From Actinomadura flavalba DSM 45200 (GTDB lineage Bacteria > Actinomycetota > Actinomycetes > Streptosporangiales > Streptosporangiaceae): a stretch of DNA of 42,543 bases. The DNA lies in the NCBI RefSeq assembly GCF_000374305.1, contig NZ_KB894107.1, positions 1 through 42,543 of the forward strand. The letters are read 5' to 3'. Shown here piece by piece: positions 1 through 10,022 of this stretch (positions within the stretch are counted from its first letter, which is position 1; the number at the start of each line of letters is the position of its first letter). The translations under genes and the position numbers were made by a program. A model generated the notes under the pieces. It was not told the origin of the DNA. It did not search any database and was given only the letters and a program-made list of their open reading frames with translations.

Positions 1-84
1 CACACCTCGGCACGCACACCTCGGCACGCACACCTCGGCACGCACACCTCGGCACGCACACCTCGGCACGCACACCTCGGCACG
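1..84. repeat. 14-bp tandem repeat array, at least six perfect copies
   Basis: The unit CACACCTCGGCACG starts at 1, 15, 29, 43, 57 and 71. A seventh partial copy (from 85) merges into the left arm of the hairpin at 82-133. The array runs off the left edge, so its full length is unknown. No reading frame across it looks coding. The unit shares its first eleven bases with the hairpin arm, so the array probably arose by slippage from that arm. Confidence 0.95.
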
Positions 85-133
85 CACACCTCGGCCGCGC
101 GTCCCTGGTGGGACGCGCGGCCGAGGTGTGCGT
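82..133 (-). terminator. Very strong hairpin directly after ettA
   Basis: The arms 82-105 and 110-133 are perfectly complementary (24 bp) around the 4-base loop TGGT. The structure starts five bases beyond the ettA stop codon on the minus strand. There is no U-tract, which is usual for actinomycete terminators. It could act as a terminator and as a 3' stabiliser of the ettA mRNA. Its distal arm is the apparent seed of the 14-bp array to its left. Confidence 0.8.
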
Positions 134-137
134 TCGG

Positions 138-1802
<1,665 letters not shown>

Positions 1803-2005
1803 ATCGTCAAGCCTAGAGCCTCCGGGGCACTGCTCCGTTTCCCTCGCCGCCCCCTCCACGCGGCCTTGGGTGACCGGTGTTACCGATGGTTCGCCGGTGG
1901 CCCCTGTTGCCGTCCCACCCACGCGTTCGGCACCCGCGAACGGCCCGGCGTCAGCAGACGCCGGGCCGGCCCGCACGCCGAGGCGGCCGGGTCACCGGCG
2001 ACCGG

Positions 2006-2290
2006 CACGAACTCCCGCCGTCGACACCACCACGACCTCGGCCCCGCGTCGGCAGGCGCCAGTCCAGCCCGCCCGGCCCGGACGCCGAGGCGGCCGGGGC
2101 GCACCGGCGCGAACTTCGGTTGCCGATGCACCGACGGCCTCGGCCCGACCACGACAGGCGCCGGACCGGCGCGAACTCTCGCCGTCGATACACCGACGAC
2201 CTCGGCCCGACCACGGCAGGCGCCGGGCCAACCGGCCCGGCGCGAACGCTCGCCGTCGACACACCCATGACCTCGGCCCGAGCGGACGAC
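2006..2290. repeat. Four degenerate copies of a ~60-100 bp direct repeat in the ettA upstream spacer
   Basis: Copies begin near 2006, 2108, 2168 and 2238. Each carries a variant of GCGCGAACTCTCGCCGTCGA, then ACCTCGGCCCGA, and the first three also end in CAGGCGCC. The stretch 1803-2345 holds no convincing gene: frames across it are open only because of high GC and give Arg/Pro-rich low complexity. Function is unknown; the copies look like decayed duplications. Confidence 0.7.
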
Positions 2291-2345
2291 CGGGAGCAAC
2301 GGGACTGGGTGCGGACGCTGAGCTTGGCCGGACGTTGCGCGATGG

Positions 2346-3626
2346 TCAGGTGGCTCTCGGGCCGTCCAGGGCGGGGAGGCAGACGCGGTCGCGGCCGGAC
2401 TGCTTGGCGCGGTAGAGGGCGAGGTCGGCGGCGGCGAGAAGTTCGATCATGTCGTCGCCGTGCAGGCGCAGCAGCGCGACGCCGACGGAGACGGTGACGC
2501 CGACCGTGCTGTCCTCGGCGGGGACGGCCAGGCGGCGGACGCGGTTACGCAGGCGCTCGGCGACGCGGCACGCCTCCACGGTGTCGGCGCCGGGAAGCAG
2601 CACGACGAACTCCTCGCCGCCGAAGCGGCCGACGACGTCGTACTCGCGGAGCTGGTGGACGAGCGTGCTCGCCATGCCGACGAGGACCTGGTCGCCGATG
2701 AGATGCCCGTAGGTGTCGTTGACCCGCTTGAAGTGGTCGATGTCGATGAGGAGCAGGGCGAGCGGGTCCTGGGTGCGCTGGGCGCGGGCGAGTTCGGTGT
2801 CGGCCTCGCGCTGCCAGGCGACCGCGTTGAGCAGCCCCGTCTTGGCGTCGGTGCGGGCGGCGGCCTGGAGCTGCTGGTGCATGAGGCTGCGCTGGAGCAG
2901 GACGGCCGGCGGCAGCGTGAGCAGCAGCAGGCCGAGCGAGAGCGCGGCGCTGATCGCGACGATGACGCCGACGCAGAGTTCGACCACGTCGAGCAGCAGG
3001 GACTCGCGCGTCCACAGCACGTCGCGCCAGCGCGTCTCGGGGTTGGACGCGTGCGCGGCCAGCGCGACGATGAACGTGTTGACGACCGTGAACAGGACGG
3101 CGCACGCGACGGCGAGCGGCACGCCGGGCCAGCCGTCGACGATCCAGCCGATGCCGCCGAGCGGCTCGGGGATGACCGCGTGGAACACCACCGACGCGCA
3201 GGCCCCGGCGATGCCGAGCGCGGCCGTCACCAGGATGCGGCGGTACAGCAGGGTGCGGCGGACACGGAACTGCAACAGCAGTTGCAGCGGAATCGGGAAG
3301 AGCAGCGCGTACGCGGGCGGCAGGAGCAGCGCGGTGGGCAGCCACCACGCCGACAGCAGGTCGCGGGCGACACCGGCCGGCATGCCGAGACGGCGCGACG
3401 CCTCGATGCAGACGGCGCCACAGGCCAAGAGGGCGCCAAATGTCCATAGATCATTCAGGCGCAGCGGGGCGAAGAACAGCGCCGTCGCCGTCAGTGCGAG
3501 ATGCACGACGACGACTACCACGACGTATGCGGACAGCACCGTCGGACGCCCGGAAACCGCGCGCCAGCGGGGCTTTCGCAGGAGCTCGCCGCCACGGTCC
3601 TCGGCGGACGACTGCACGGCCGTCAT
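2346..3626 (-). CDS. Membrane-anchored diguanylate cyclase (GGDEF protein)
   Basis: A 426-residue protein with about six hydrophobic segments between 30 and 245, then a cytoplasmic GGDEF domain (about 255-415). The active-site motif is intact (GGEEF, 336-340), as are the metal/nucleotide residues DIDHFK (295-300) and DAKTGLLN (260-267). An RxxD inhibitory I-site (REYD, 327-330) lies exactly five residues before GGEEF, so it should make c-di-GMP and be product-inhibited. No EAL or HD-GYP domain is present. The membrane part is not a named sensor that I recognise. The ATG follows a purine-rich GGGGGAAGG. In Streptomyces, c-di-GMP controls the switch to sporulation through BldD; a similar role here is inference. 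Confidence 0.93.
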   Translation of the reverse strand: MTAVQSSAEDRGGELLRKPRWRAVSGRPTVLSAYVVVVVVVHLALTATALFFAPLRLNDLWTFGALLACGAVCIEASRRLGMPAGVARDLLSAWWLPTALLLPPAYALLFPIPLQLLLQFRVRRTLLYRRILVTAALGIAGACASVVFHAVIPEPLGGIGWIVDGWPGVPLAVACAVLFTVVNTFIVALAAHASNPETRWRDVLWTRESLLLDVVELCVGVIVAISAALSLGLLLLTLPPAVLLQRSLMHQQLQAAARTDAKTGLLNAVAWQREADTELARAQRTQDPLALLLIDIDHFKRVNDTYGHLIGDQVLVGMASTLVHQLREYDVVGRFGGEEFVVLLPGADTVEACRVAERLRNRVRRLAVPAEDSTVGVTVSVGVALLRLHGDDMIELLAAADLALYRAKQSGRDRVCLPALDGPRAT

Positions 3627-3791
3627 CCTTCCCCCTTATGCCTCACGTTGGGTAACACGATAGTTGCAACGTGTGCGATCCGGTTCCGAAACCGGTAGCG
3701 TCGATAACGCACAAGTCGGTGGCCAAGGTGGCCATCCACCACAGGGTCAGCCAAACCGCTGGCCTCAGCAGATCCGGAGGGGGCGAACATC

Positions 3792-3815
3792 ATGCGCGGC
3801 GTTTCCTGGATCTAA
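3792..3815 (+). other. Seven-codon mini-ORF with a good ribosome binding site
   Basis: GGAGGGGG precedes an ATG that reads MRGVSWI and then TAA. It is divergent from the diguanylate cyclase and lies just before the 15-bp repeat array. An imperfect palindrome CCGGTT-CCGA-AACCGG (near 3680) and a dyad GGTGG...CCACC lie upstream. It could be a leader peptide, a remnant of a lost gene, or chance. The rest of 3627-4947 shows no gene that I can support. Confidence 0.25.
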
Positions 3816-3949
3816 GGCAGCCCGCAACCCCTACCGCGCGGGGGCGACGCCCAAGCGCCGTCCCCGCCCCCCAGACCGAAGACCCCCCACCCCCAAACCA
3901 CCACGACCCACCCACCCCACACAAACCAACCCCCGCAAGCCCGCACCTC

Positions 3950-4565
3950 CCAAGCCCCCGCCCCGCAGGACCACACCTCCCAAGGCCCCGCCTCGCAGGA
4001 CCGTGCCCCTCAGCGCCGACCTCCCCGAGACCGCGCCCCGCAAGACTCCGCCTCCCAGGACCATGGCCACACTGCCCAAGAGCGTGCCCGGCGAGAAGGC
4101 TCGCACCAAGGCAGCCCCTGCCAAGGCGACCCGCACAAGGGCAGCCCGCACTCAGATGGCCGCAGCCGTGACGGCCCGCACCTAGGCGAACCACACAAAG
4201 TCGGCCCACACAAAGTCGGCCCACGCCTAGGCGGCCCACGCCTAGGCGGCCCACGCCGGGACGGCCCACGCCGGGACGGCCCGCGCCAAGGCGAACCACG
4301 CAGGGGCGGCCCACGCCGGGACGGCCCACGGTCAGGCGGCCCACGCCTACGCGAACCACACAAGGTCGGCCCACGCCTAGGCGGCCCACGCAAGGACGGC
4401 CCAAGCTCAGGCAGCCCACGCCGGGGCGGCCCGCTCTAAGGCGAACCACGCCGAGGCGAACCACGCCGGGGCGGCACACGCTTAGGCGGTCCCCGCCGGG
4501 ACGGTCCTCGCCGGGACGGTCCGTGCCGAGGCAGCTCGTGCTGGGACGGTTTGCGCGAGGGTCGT
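3950..4565. repeat. 15-bp-period repeat array of about 40 degenerate units
   Basis: Units follow the consensus GCGGCCCACGCCNAG without breaking phase, best preserved at 4186-4520. One plus-strand frame reads Ala-(Asn/Ala)-His-Ala-x pentapeptides but is interrupted by TAG codons from 4183 on. One minus-strand frame stays open and reads Gly-Val-Gly-Arg-Leu/Pro pentapeptides. A fixed 15-bp period is what a pentapeptide-repeat gene leaves behind, but the classic A(D/N)Lxx motif is absent. I therefore annotate a repeat, not a gene. The flanking 3870-3960 is strikingly C-rich and G-poor. Confidence 0.8.
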
Positions 4566-4947
4566 CCTTGTGGGGCTTGGTCCTTGCGTTCAGGTCTCGT
4601 GCGCGCCGGGTGGGGCGGTCTGACGTCGGGTGCTGGTGGGTGTGCCGTGTGGCGGGGTCGGGTTCGGTCTCCCGTCGTCGGTGTCGCCGGTCGTCGGGGA
4701 CGAGGTCGCTGGACGTCGCGGGTGGGCGTACGTCCGGCGGACCGGGTGCGGCGGCCGGCGGCCTCGGCAGGGCGGGTTCGCCGGTGCCGGGGAGGGCCGG
4801 GTGCGCCTCTCGACTTTGGTGCACGATTACCGAGAGTACATGTTCATTTACCCCCGCGAAAGGTTTCGTCCAGAACTCAGAGAAGTCGTGTCGACACTCT
4901 CCGCGTTCACGTGCTATGTCGGGGAGCTGGAGCACCAGCGTGCGACG

Positions 4948-5391
4948 TCAGGCGGCCTCCCGGGCGTCGATGGGAGTGAGCGGCGGGAGTGCGGTCGCGG
5001 AATCGTCGGGCGTGGCCGCGGGGTCGGCGCGGGCGCGAGGGTGGAACGTCGCGGTGCCGCGGGTGAGGTCGTGGCCGAGGGTGGAGGCTTCGATCTCGAC
5101 GGAGAGCCGCCAGTCGCCGTCCTTCTCGTACTGGCGGATGCGGAGGCGGCCCGTCACGAGGACGGGATGCCCGCGACGCAGCTCGGAGGCGTACACGTTC
5201 TCGGCGAGAGCACGCCAGCAGTTGACCGACAGGAACATCGTGTCGCCGTCGTGCCAGTCGCCCGACGACCGATCGAACCGGCGCGGCGTGCAACCCACCC
5301 GGAAGCTCAACCACGGGACGCCCCCGCCGGTCAGCCGGTAGAAGGGCTCGGTGGCGGTCCACCCGGCGAGGGTGATGTGCGCTTCGTTCAC
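4948..5391 (-). CDS. ssb: Single-stranded DNA-binding protein (SSB paralogue)
   Basis: A 147-residue protein with an SSB-type OB-fold (about 1-112). Typical elements are the LSFRVGCTPRRFD strand, the FLSVNCWRALAENV segment, RGHPVLVTGRLRIRQYEKDG, and a final strand before a loose Pro/Ala/Thr-rich tail. The tail ends TPIDAREAA, not in the acidic DDDIPF-type tip of housekeeping SSB. It is also not next to rpsF/rpsR. This is therefore probably the second SSB that actinomycetes use in recombination, competence-like or developmental roles (SsbB-like, by analogy). Start is GTG with GGAGAAC upstream. A DnaA-box-like TGTGGATAA lies about 100 bp upstream. Confidence 0.85.
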   Translation of the reverse strand: MNEAHITLAGWTATEPFYRLTGGGVPWLSFRVGCTPRRFDRSSGDWHDGDTMFLSVNCWRALAENVYASELRRGHPVLVTGRLRIRQYEKDGDWRLSVEIEASTLGHDLTRGTATFHPRARADPAATPDDSATALPPLTPIDAREAA

Positions 5392-5487
5392 GGCGTTCTC
5401 CGCTCAGGACGCCCGAGGACCCCCGTGACCCTCGGCTCCCCTCACGATGACGCACCGTTACCACCAAGGAAAGCCGGAAACCAAGGC

Positions 5488-5496
5488 TGTGGATAA
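5488..5496 (-). promoter_or_regulatory. DnaA-box-like 9-mer upstream of ssb
   Basis: The minus strand reads TTATCCACA, identical to the E. coli high-affinity DnaA box and one base from the actinobacterial TTGTCCACA. It lies in the 177-bp spacer between the GTPase stop (5569) and the ssb start (5391). It is a single copy, so an origin is excluded; regulation of ssb by DnaA is possible but chance is likely. Confidence 0.3.
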
Positions 5497-5568
5497 CTCC
5501 GATCCGGGCAGCTACCCATCATCGCGAAAGCGGACGTAGCGCCCGCAGCCCGATCGAGGACCGCTGCC

Positions 5569-7254
5569 TCAGCCCCGGGCGGCTTCTACGTCGTCGCGGA
5601 AGCGGGTGTAGTGCGTTAGTTCGTCCGCCACGCAGCGGATGACCTTGTGGTCGGCCACCTGTTCGATCTGTTCGCGCATGTGCCGTTCCATCCGGTCGCC
5701 GTGCTTGCCCGACGACAGCGCGACCATGTTCCGGCATGCCGACGACGTCAGCCAGCCCATCCCCAGCGCGCAGATCGCCACGACCGCGACGTACGGGATC
5801 AGCCCGGCCTCGCCCAGCAGCGGATGCGGGTCGGCGCCGCCCAGCTCGAACAGCCCGAACGCGACGAGCAGCCCGATCCACGCCACGCCCAGCACCGCGA
5901 CCAGGACGAGGAAGTACTGCCACGTCTTCACCAGCCACCACCAGCGCGGCACCTGGTTGAACGTCGGCACCGCCTCGCGCAGCGCGGCCCCGAGGTCTTC
6001 GGGGAGTTCGGCGGCGTGCGTGCGGGCGGCGGCGCGCACCGACCGCGCCCACACGTCGGGCAGGTCGTCGGTGAAGCCGGCGGTGACGCCGGCGAGCGCG
6101 TTGTCGACGTCGCCCTGCTGCGCGCCGACCGGTCCGGTGAACGCGCCGCGCAGTTCCTCGCGCAGCTCGGTCAGCCGCATGCGGCGCAGCGGGTCGCTGC
6201 GCAGCCGCGTGATCATCGTCTGGACGGGCCAGCCGACGAAGTCGGCCGCGCGCAGCTCGTAGGCGCTCTCCATGGCCTCGGCTACGGCGGGGGCGCCGGC
6301 GGCGGCGCTCAGTTCCTCGATCAGCTCGGTGCGCCGCGCGGCGGGGACGGCCGACGGCGGCGCCGCCTCGCCCCGGTACGCGGCGAAGCGTTCAGCGAGC
6401 CGTTCGACGTCGGTGCCGAGGCGCGCGTTGCGGGCCTGCCGCTCGGCCACGGTCGCGACGAGCACGTCCCGCAGGTTCCGGACGCCGTCGGGCGCGACGG
6501 CGGACGTGGTGACGATCCGCGGTTCGGCCAGCCCTTCGGCCTCCAGCAGCCGCCGCAGGTCCGCGACGCAGTCGTCCACCTCGCCGGGCTGGAGCTTGTC
6601 GACCTGGTTCAGCACGATCAACGTCACCGCCGCATACCGGGCGTACGGGACGATGTAGTTGCGGTGCAGCGCCGCGTCGGCGTACTTCTGCGGGTCGACG
6701 ACCCACACGAGCAGGTCCGCGATGGTGACGAACCGGTCGACCTCGGCGCGGTGCACGGCCTGGATCGAGTCGTGGTCGGGCAGGTCGAGCAGGACGAGGC
6801 CCTGCAACGACTGGTCGGCGCTGTTGTCGAGCGCGCTGGCCCGCGCGTACCGGTGGCGTTTGTCGACGTCGAGCCAGTCGAGCAGCGGCCCGGCGCCGTC
6901 GAGCCCCCACACGCACGCGTGCGCCTTGGACGTCATCGGCCGCCGCACCCCGGTCGGGGACAGGTCGAGCCCGCAGACGGCGTTGAACAGCGACGACTTG
7001 CCGGACCCGGTGCCGCCCGCGAACGTCACGACGGTGTGGTCGCCGGAGAGACGGAGCCGTTCCCCGGCGCGGTCGAGCAGGGTCCGCGCGTCGGCCAGCA
7101 GCGGCTCGTCCAGGCGTCCCGTCCCGGCCTGGACCATGCGGTCCAGGGCGTCCAGGCGCGCGAGCAGGACTGCGGACGACTCCTCCGGCGCGGCGGCGGA
7201 CGGCGCGGGACGTGCCACGCCGCCGGTGCTCGCGGGGATGGCGGAGGTGGTCAT
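5569..7254 (-). CDS. Dynamin-like (YfjP-type) membrane GTPase, second of a pair
   Basis: A 561-residue GTPase. G1 is GGTGSGKSS (80-88), G3 is DLPDHD (157-162) and G4 is NQVDK (216-220), all intact, so GTP hydrolysis is expected. A helical middle follows, then two hydrophobic segments at about 440-470 and 480-505, then a charged tail. Its ATG overlaps the stop of the preceding GTPase gene (ATGA), so the two are translationally coupled and probably form a hetero-oligomer. Such side-by-side pairs resemble the DynA/DynB dynamins that stabilise FtsZ rings during Streptomyces sporulation septation. That equivalence is inference; YfjP-like GTPase of unknown role is the safe reading. Confidence 0.85.
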   Translation of the reverse strand: MTTSAIPASTGGVARPAPSAAAPEESSAVLLARLDALDRMVQAGTGRLDEPLLADARTLLDRAGERLRLSGDHTVVTFAGGTGSGKSSLFNAVCGLDLSPTGVRRPMTSKAHACVWGLDGAGPLLDWLDVDKRHRYARASALDNSADQSLQGLVLLDLPDHDSIQAVHRAEVDRFVTIADLLVWVVDPQKYADAALHRNYIVPYARYAAVTLIVLNQVDKLQPGEVDDCVADLRRLLEAEGLAEPRIVTTSAVAPDGVRNLRDVLVATVAERQARNARLGTDVERLAERFAAYRGEAAPPSAVPAARRTELIEELSAAAGAPAVAEAMESAYELRAADFVGWPVQTMITRLRSDPLRRMRLTELREELRGAFTGPVGAQQGDVDNALAGVTAGFTDDLPDVWARSVRAAARTHAAELPEDLGAALREAVPTFNQVPRWWWLVKTWQYFLVLVAVLGVAWIGLLVAFGLFELGGADPHPLLGEAGLIPYVAVVAICALGMGWLTSSACRNMVALSSGKHGDRMERHMREQIEQVADHKVIRCVADELTHYTRFRDDVEAARG

Positions 7255-10022
7255 CGGGCGACCTCCAGATTGTGCGTGGCCTGGTACAACTGCGCGGGCA
7301 CGGTCTGGTCGGGGATGCCGGCGGCGTCGAGCGCCTGCCCGAACCGGATCGCCTCCTCGTCGAAGAGCATGCCGATCCGGCTGCGCAGGTCGGCGCGGGC
7401 CTTGGCGCCCATGCCGCGCAGCGACTCGGCGCCGAACAGGGCCTTGAGCAGCCGCTGCGGGACGGCGCTGTTGCCGGAGACGGCGACGTCGGACGTCCCG
7501 TAGCCGAGCAGCCCGACCATGAGGACGAGCGCGAGCGCTTCGGGGTCGAACGAGACGAGCTTGGCGACCGAGCGCTTGGTGACGCCCTCGGTGCGCACGA
7601 GGTCCTGGACGTGGTCCTGCCAGGCGCTGACGGCCCGCGTGACGCGCCGCGCCAGCTCGGGCGACGCGGTGCCGAGCGACGCCGACGCCTCGGCCATCAC
7701 CGGACCGCCCGCCGGATGTTCCCGCCAGCCCGCGATGACCTGCTCGGCGGCGTGCTCGGCCGACGAGACGATCAGCGACTCCAGCCCCGCCCGCAGCGCG
7801 GACTTCAGCGCCCGGACGCGGGTCGGGCCGCGCTGCCGCCGCGCCGCCCCGTGCCGTTTGCCGGACTTGGTCCGCCGGATGTGCAGCGATTTGAGCAGGT
7901 CGCCGGTGCCGGCGAAGTCCTGCCAGCGGGCGAGGACCTCGCCGCGCAGTAGCGAGCCGTTGCGGGTGGCCTCGTCGAGTTCGGCGAGGGCCGTGCCGTA
8001 GGACGACTCGACGATGCGGGCCAGCTCGTCGCGCTGCTCGACCTGCGCCTCGACGTGCCTGGCGACCTCGGGGACGCGGGTGCGGAAGCTGTCCAGCACG
8101 CCGCCGAGGGTGTCACCGACGACGAACTCGCGGTCGCCCGCGTTGTCGGCGACGCCGACGAGCCAGCCGCGGATCTCCTCGACGGCCTCCTCGGGCAGGC
8201 GGCTGTCCTCGATGCGCGTCTCGGGGACGGTGAAGCGGCGCGTGTCACCGACGCCGTGCTCGTCCAGCATGTCACCGAAGTGCCCGACGACCTCGGCGCC
8301 CGCGCCCTGCGGGACGCGCGACAGCACGACGCCGATGGTGGCACCGTTCTCGCTGGCGCGGCGGAGCATCTGCCAGACCTGCGCGTCGGCGTAGCGGGCG
8401 GCGGTGGTGACGCACAGCCAGAGGTCGGCGACGGCCATGAGCTTGGTCGCGAACTCGTAGTGGTCTTCGAAGACCGAGTCGAAGTCGGGGCTGTCGAGGA
8501 GCGCGAGGCCGCGCGGGACGGCGTCGCTGGCGATGATGACGAGCTGGTCGCCGGCGATGGCGTCGGGCGCGGGGCCGCGGACGCGTCCCATGCCGGGCAG
8601 CAGCGGCCCTTCGAGGAACCAGTCGGCGTGGTCGGGGTGGCAGACCAGGATCGGGCTGCTCGTCGTGGGCCGCAGCACGCCGGTCGCGGACACGCGGGTG
8701 CCGACGAGCGTGTTGACCAGCGTGGACTTGCCCGCCCCGGTGGACCCGCCGAGCACGACGAGCAGCGGGGTCTCGACGGCCTGGATGCGCGGCAGGACGT
8801 AGTCCTCAAGCTGGTTGCGCAGCTCGGACCGCGCCTCGCGCGCCTCCTCGACGCCGGGCACGTCGAGCACGAACTCGAACGCGCCGAGCCGGTCGCGCAG
8901 CTCGCCAAGCGCCCGCGTCAGCTCGCTCTGCCGCATCGTGGTGCCCGCGAGCGCCAGCGCGGACCGGTCCGGCCGCCGCACCGCCTCGGTCCGGACGGCC
9001 CGCCGGGGTTCCTCGGCCTCTTCCGGATTTTCGGGAGTCTCGGGCGGCGCCGGTTCGGGGGCCTCCGCCTCCGGAGCGGGTGCGGCTCCGGTGAACAGCT
9101 TCCGCTCGGACGCGTCCGGGGCGTCCTCGGACGCGTCCCCGAAGATCAACGCCGCGGCGGCACCCGAGTTGGACCCGCCGCTCGCGCTTTCGCCCGGTTC
9201 GTCCCCGAACGGCACGCCGGACATGCCGGAATCGCCGGTCGGCTCGTCGCCCGAAGCGGGCGGGACCAGCCCGAACCCGTCCGCCCGGACGGACGGACCC
9301 GAGACCTCGTCGCCCGACGGCACAGCCGAGGCCGGGCCACCGAGGAAGCCGGACGACCCAGCCGGGTCACCGCCGGAAGTACCGGACGACGCAACCGGGG
9401 CCGACCCGCTGCCGGGAACGCCGAACGACGTAGCCGAGGCCGGATCGCCGCTAGGACCACCAGACGGCGCAGCCGAAGCCGGGCCGCCGCCGGAAACACC
9501 GGACGGCGCAGCCGAAGCCGAGCCGCCGCCGAGAATGCCGGACGGCGTGGCCGAGGCCGGGTTGCCGTCAGGAACACCGGACCGCGCGGCCGAAGCCGAG
9601 CCGCCGACGGGAACACCGGACGGCGCAGCCGAAGCCGGGTCGCCGGGGACGCCGGTCGAGTCGTCGCCGCCCGGGGCGCCGGGCGTGCCGCCGGGTTCGG
9701 GCGGGGCCGGGCGGGGGCCTGGGTCGGTGGCGCCGGAGGGTGTCGGCGCGCGTGCTTCCTCCACCCGGGTACCGCTACCCGCTCCACCGCCGGAACTACC
9801 GTTGCGCTCGCCGGAATCACCGGCGGCGGCCGGGATGCCGGACTCGTCCGGGGTGCCGGGCGTGCCGGAGCCGGTCGACGGGGGCGCGGGTGTTTCGTCG
9901 GGGGTGGGCTGGTTCGGTGGTGCGGGCTGGCGCTTCACGGCGTCGGCCTCTCCGGGTCCGGCGGGGGCGGAACGGGGACGGGGGCTTCCTGCGGAGTCCG
10001 CGTGGTCGGGCGGCGGCGTCAC
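7251..10022 (-). CDS. Large dynamin-like GTPase with a repetitive disordered N-terminal tail
   Basis: A 923-residue protein in two parts. Residues 1-350 are Pro/Gly/Ser/Ala-rich, acidic and surely disordered, with eight 13-residue repeats near PASAAPSGVPGGG (130-233). Residues 360-923 form a GTPase module with G1 GGSTGAGKST (425-434) and G3 DSPDFDSV (510-517). The G4 motif is not canonical. A Lys/Arg-rich patch (RRTKSGKRHGAARRQR) and one hydrophobic stretch (ALALVLMVGLLGYG) near 840 may contact membrane. Start is GTG overlapping the cysG stop (GTGA); the stop overlaps the next GTPase start. Coupling on both sides argues that the whole frame is translated. An internal start near residue 350 cannot be excluded. 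Confidence 0.82.
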   Translation of the reverse strand: MTPPPDHADSAGSPRPRSAPAGPGEADAVKRQPAPPNQPTPDETPAPPSTGSGTPGTPDESGIPAAAGDSGERNGSSGGGAGSGTRVEEARAPTPSGATDPGPRPAPPEPGGTPGAPGGDDSTGVPGDPASAAPSGVPVGGSASAARSGVPDGNPASATPSGILGGGSASAAPSGVSGGGPASAAPSGGPSGDPASATSFGVPGSGSAPVASSGTSGGDPAGSSGFLGGPASAVPSGDEVSGPSVRADGFGLVPPASGDEPTGDSGMSGVPFGDEPGESASGGSNSGAAAALIFGDASEDAPDASERKLFTGAAPAPEAEAPEPAPPETPENPEEAEEPRRAVRTEAVRRPDRSALALAGTTMRQSELTRALGELRDRLGAFEFVLDVPGVEEAREARSELRNQLEDYVLPRIQAVETPLLVVLGGSTGAGKSTLVNTLVGTRVSATGVLRPTTSSPILVCHPDHADWFLEGPLLPGMGRVRGPAPDAIAGDQLVIIASDAVPRGLALLDSPDFDSVFEDHYEFATKLMAVADLWLCVTTAARYADAQVWQMLRRASENGATIGVVLSRVPQGAGAEVVGHFGDMLDEHGVGDTRRFTVPETRIEDSRLPEEAVEEIRGWLVGVADNAGDREFVVGDTLGGVLDSFRTRVPEVARHVEAQVEQRDELARIVESSYGTALAELDEATRNGSLLRGEVLARWQDFAGTGDLLKSLHIRRTKSGKRHGAARRQRGPTRVRALKSALRAGLESLIVSSAEHAAEQVIAGWREHPAGGPVMAEASASLGTASPELARRVTRAVSAWQDHVQDLVRTEGVTKRSVAKLVSFDPEALALVLMVGLLGYGTSDVAVSGNSAVPQRLLKALFGAESLRGMGAKARADLRSRIGMLFDEEAIRFGQALDAAGIPDQTVPAQLYQATHNLEVAR
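9324..9635 (-). repeat. 39-bp tandem repeats inside the large GTPase gene
   Basis: Eight imperfect in-frame units encode a 13-residue motif (consensus PASAAPSGVPGGG) starting at residues 130, 143, 156, 169, 182, 195, 208 and 221. Because 39 is a multiple of three, unit gain or loss keeps the frame, so length variation between strains is expected. Confidence 0.85.

Noticed and set aside
3790..4935. Minus-strand frame of 381 codons with Gly-Val-Gly-Arg-Leu repeats
   Set aside because: Its best-ordered part is the 15-bp array; no ribosome site, no domain, Cys/Arg content odd. Kept as a repeat.
5488..5496. Replication origin
   Set aside because: Only one DnaA-box-like site; no AT-rich region, no dnaA or dnaN nearby.
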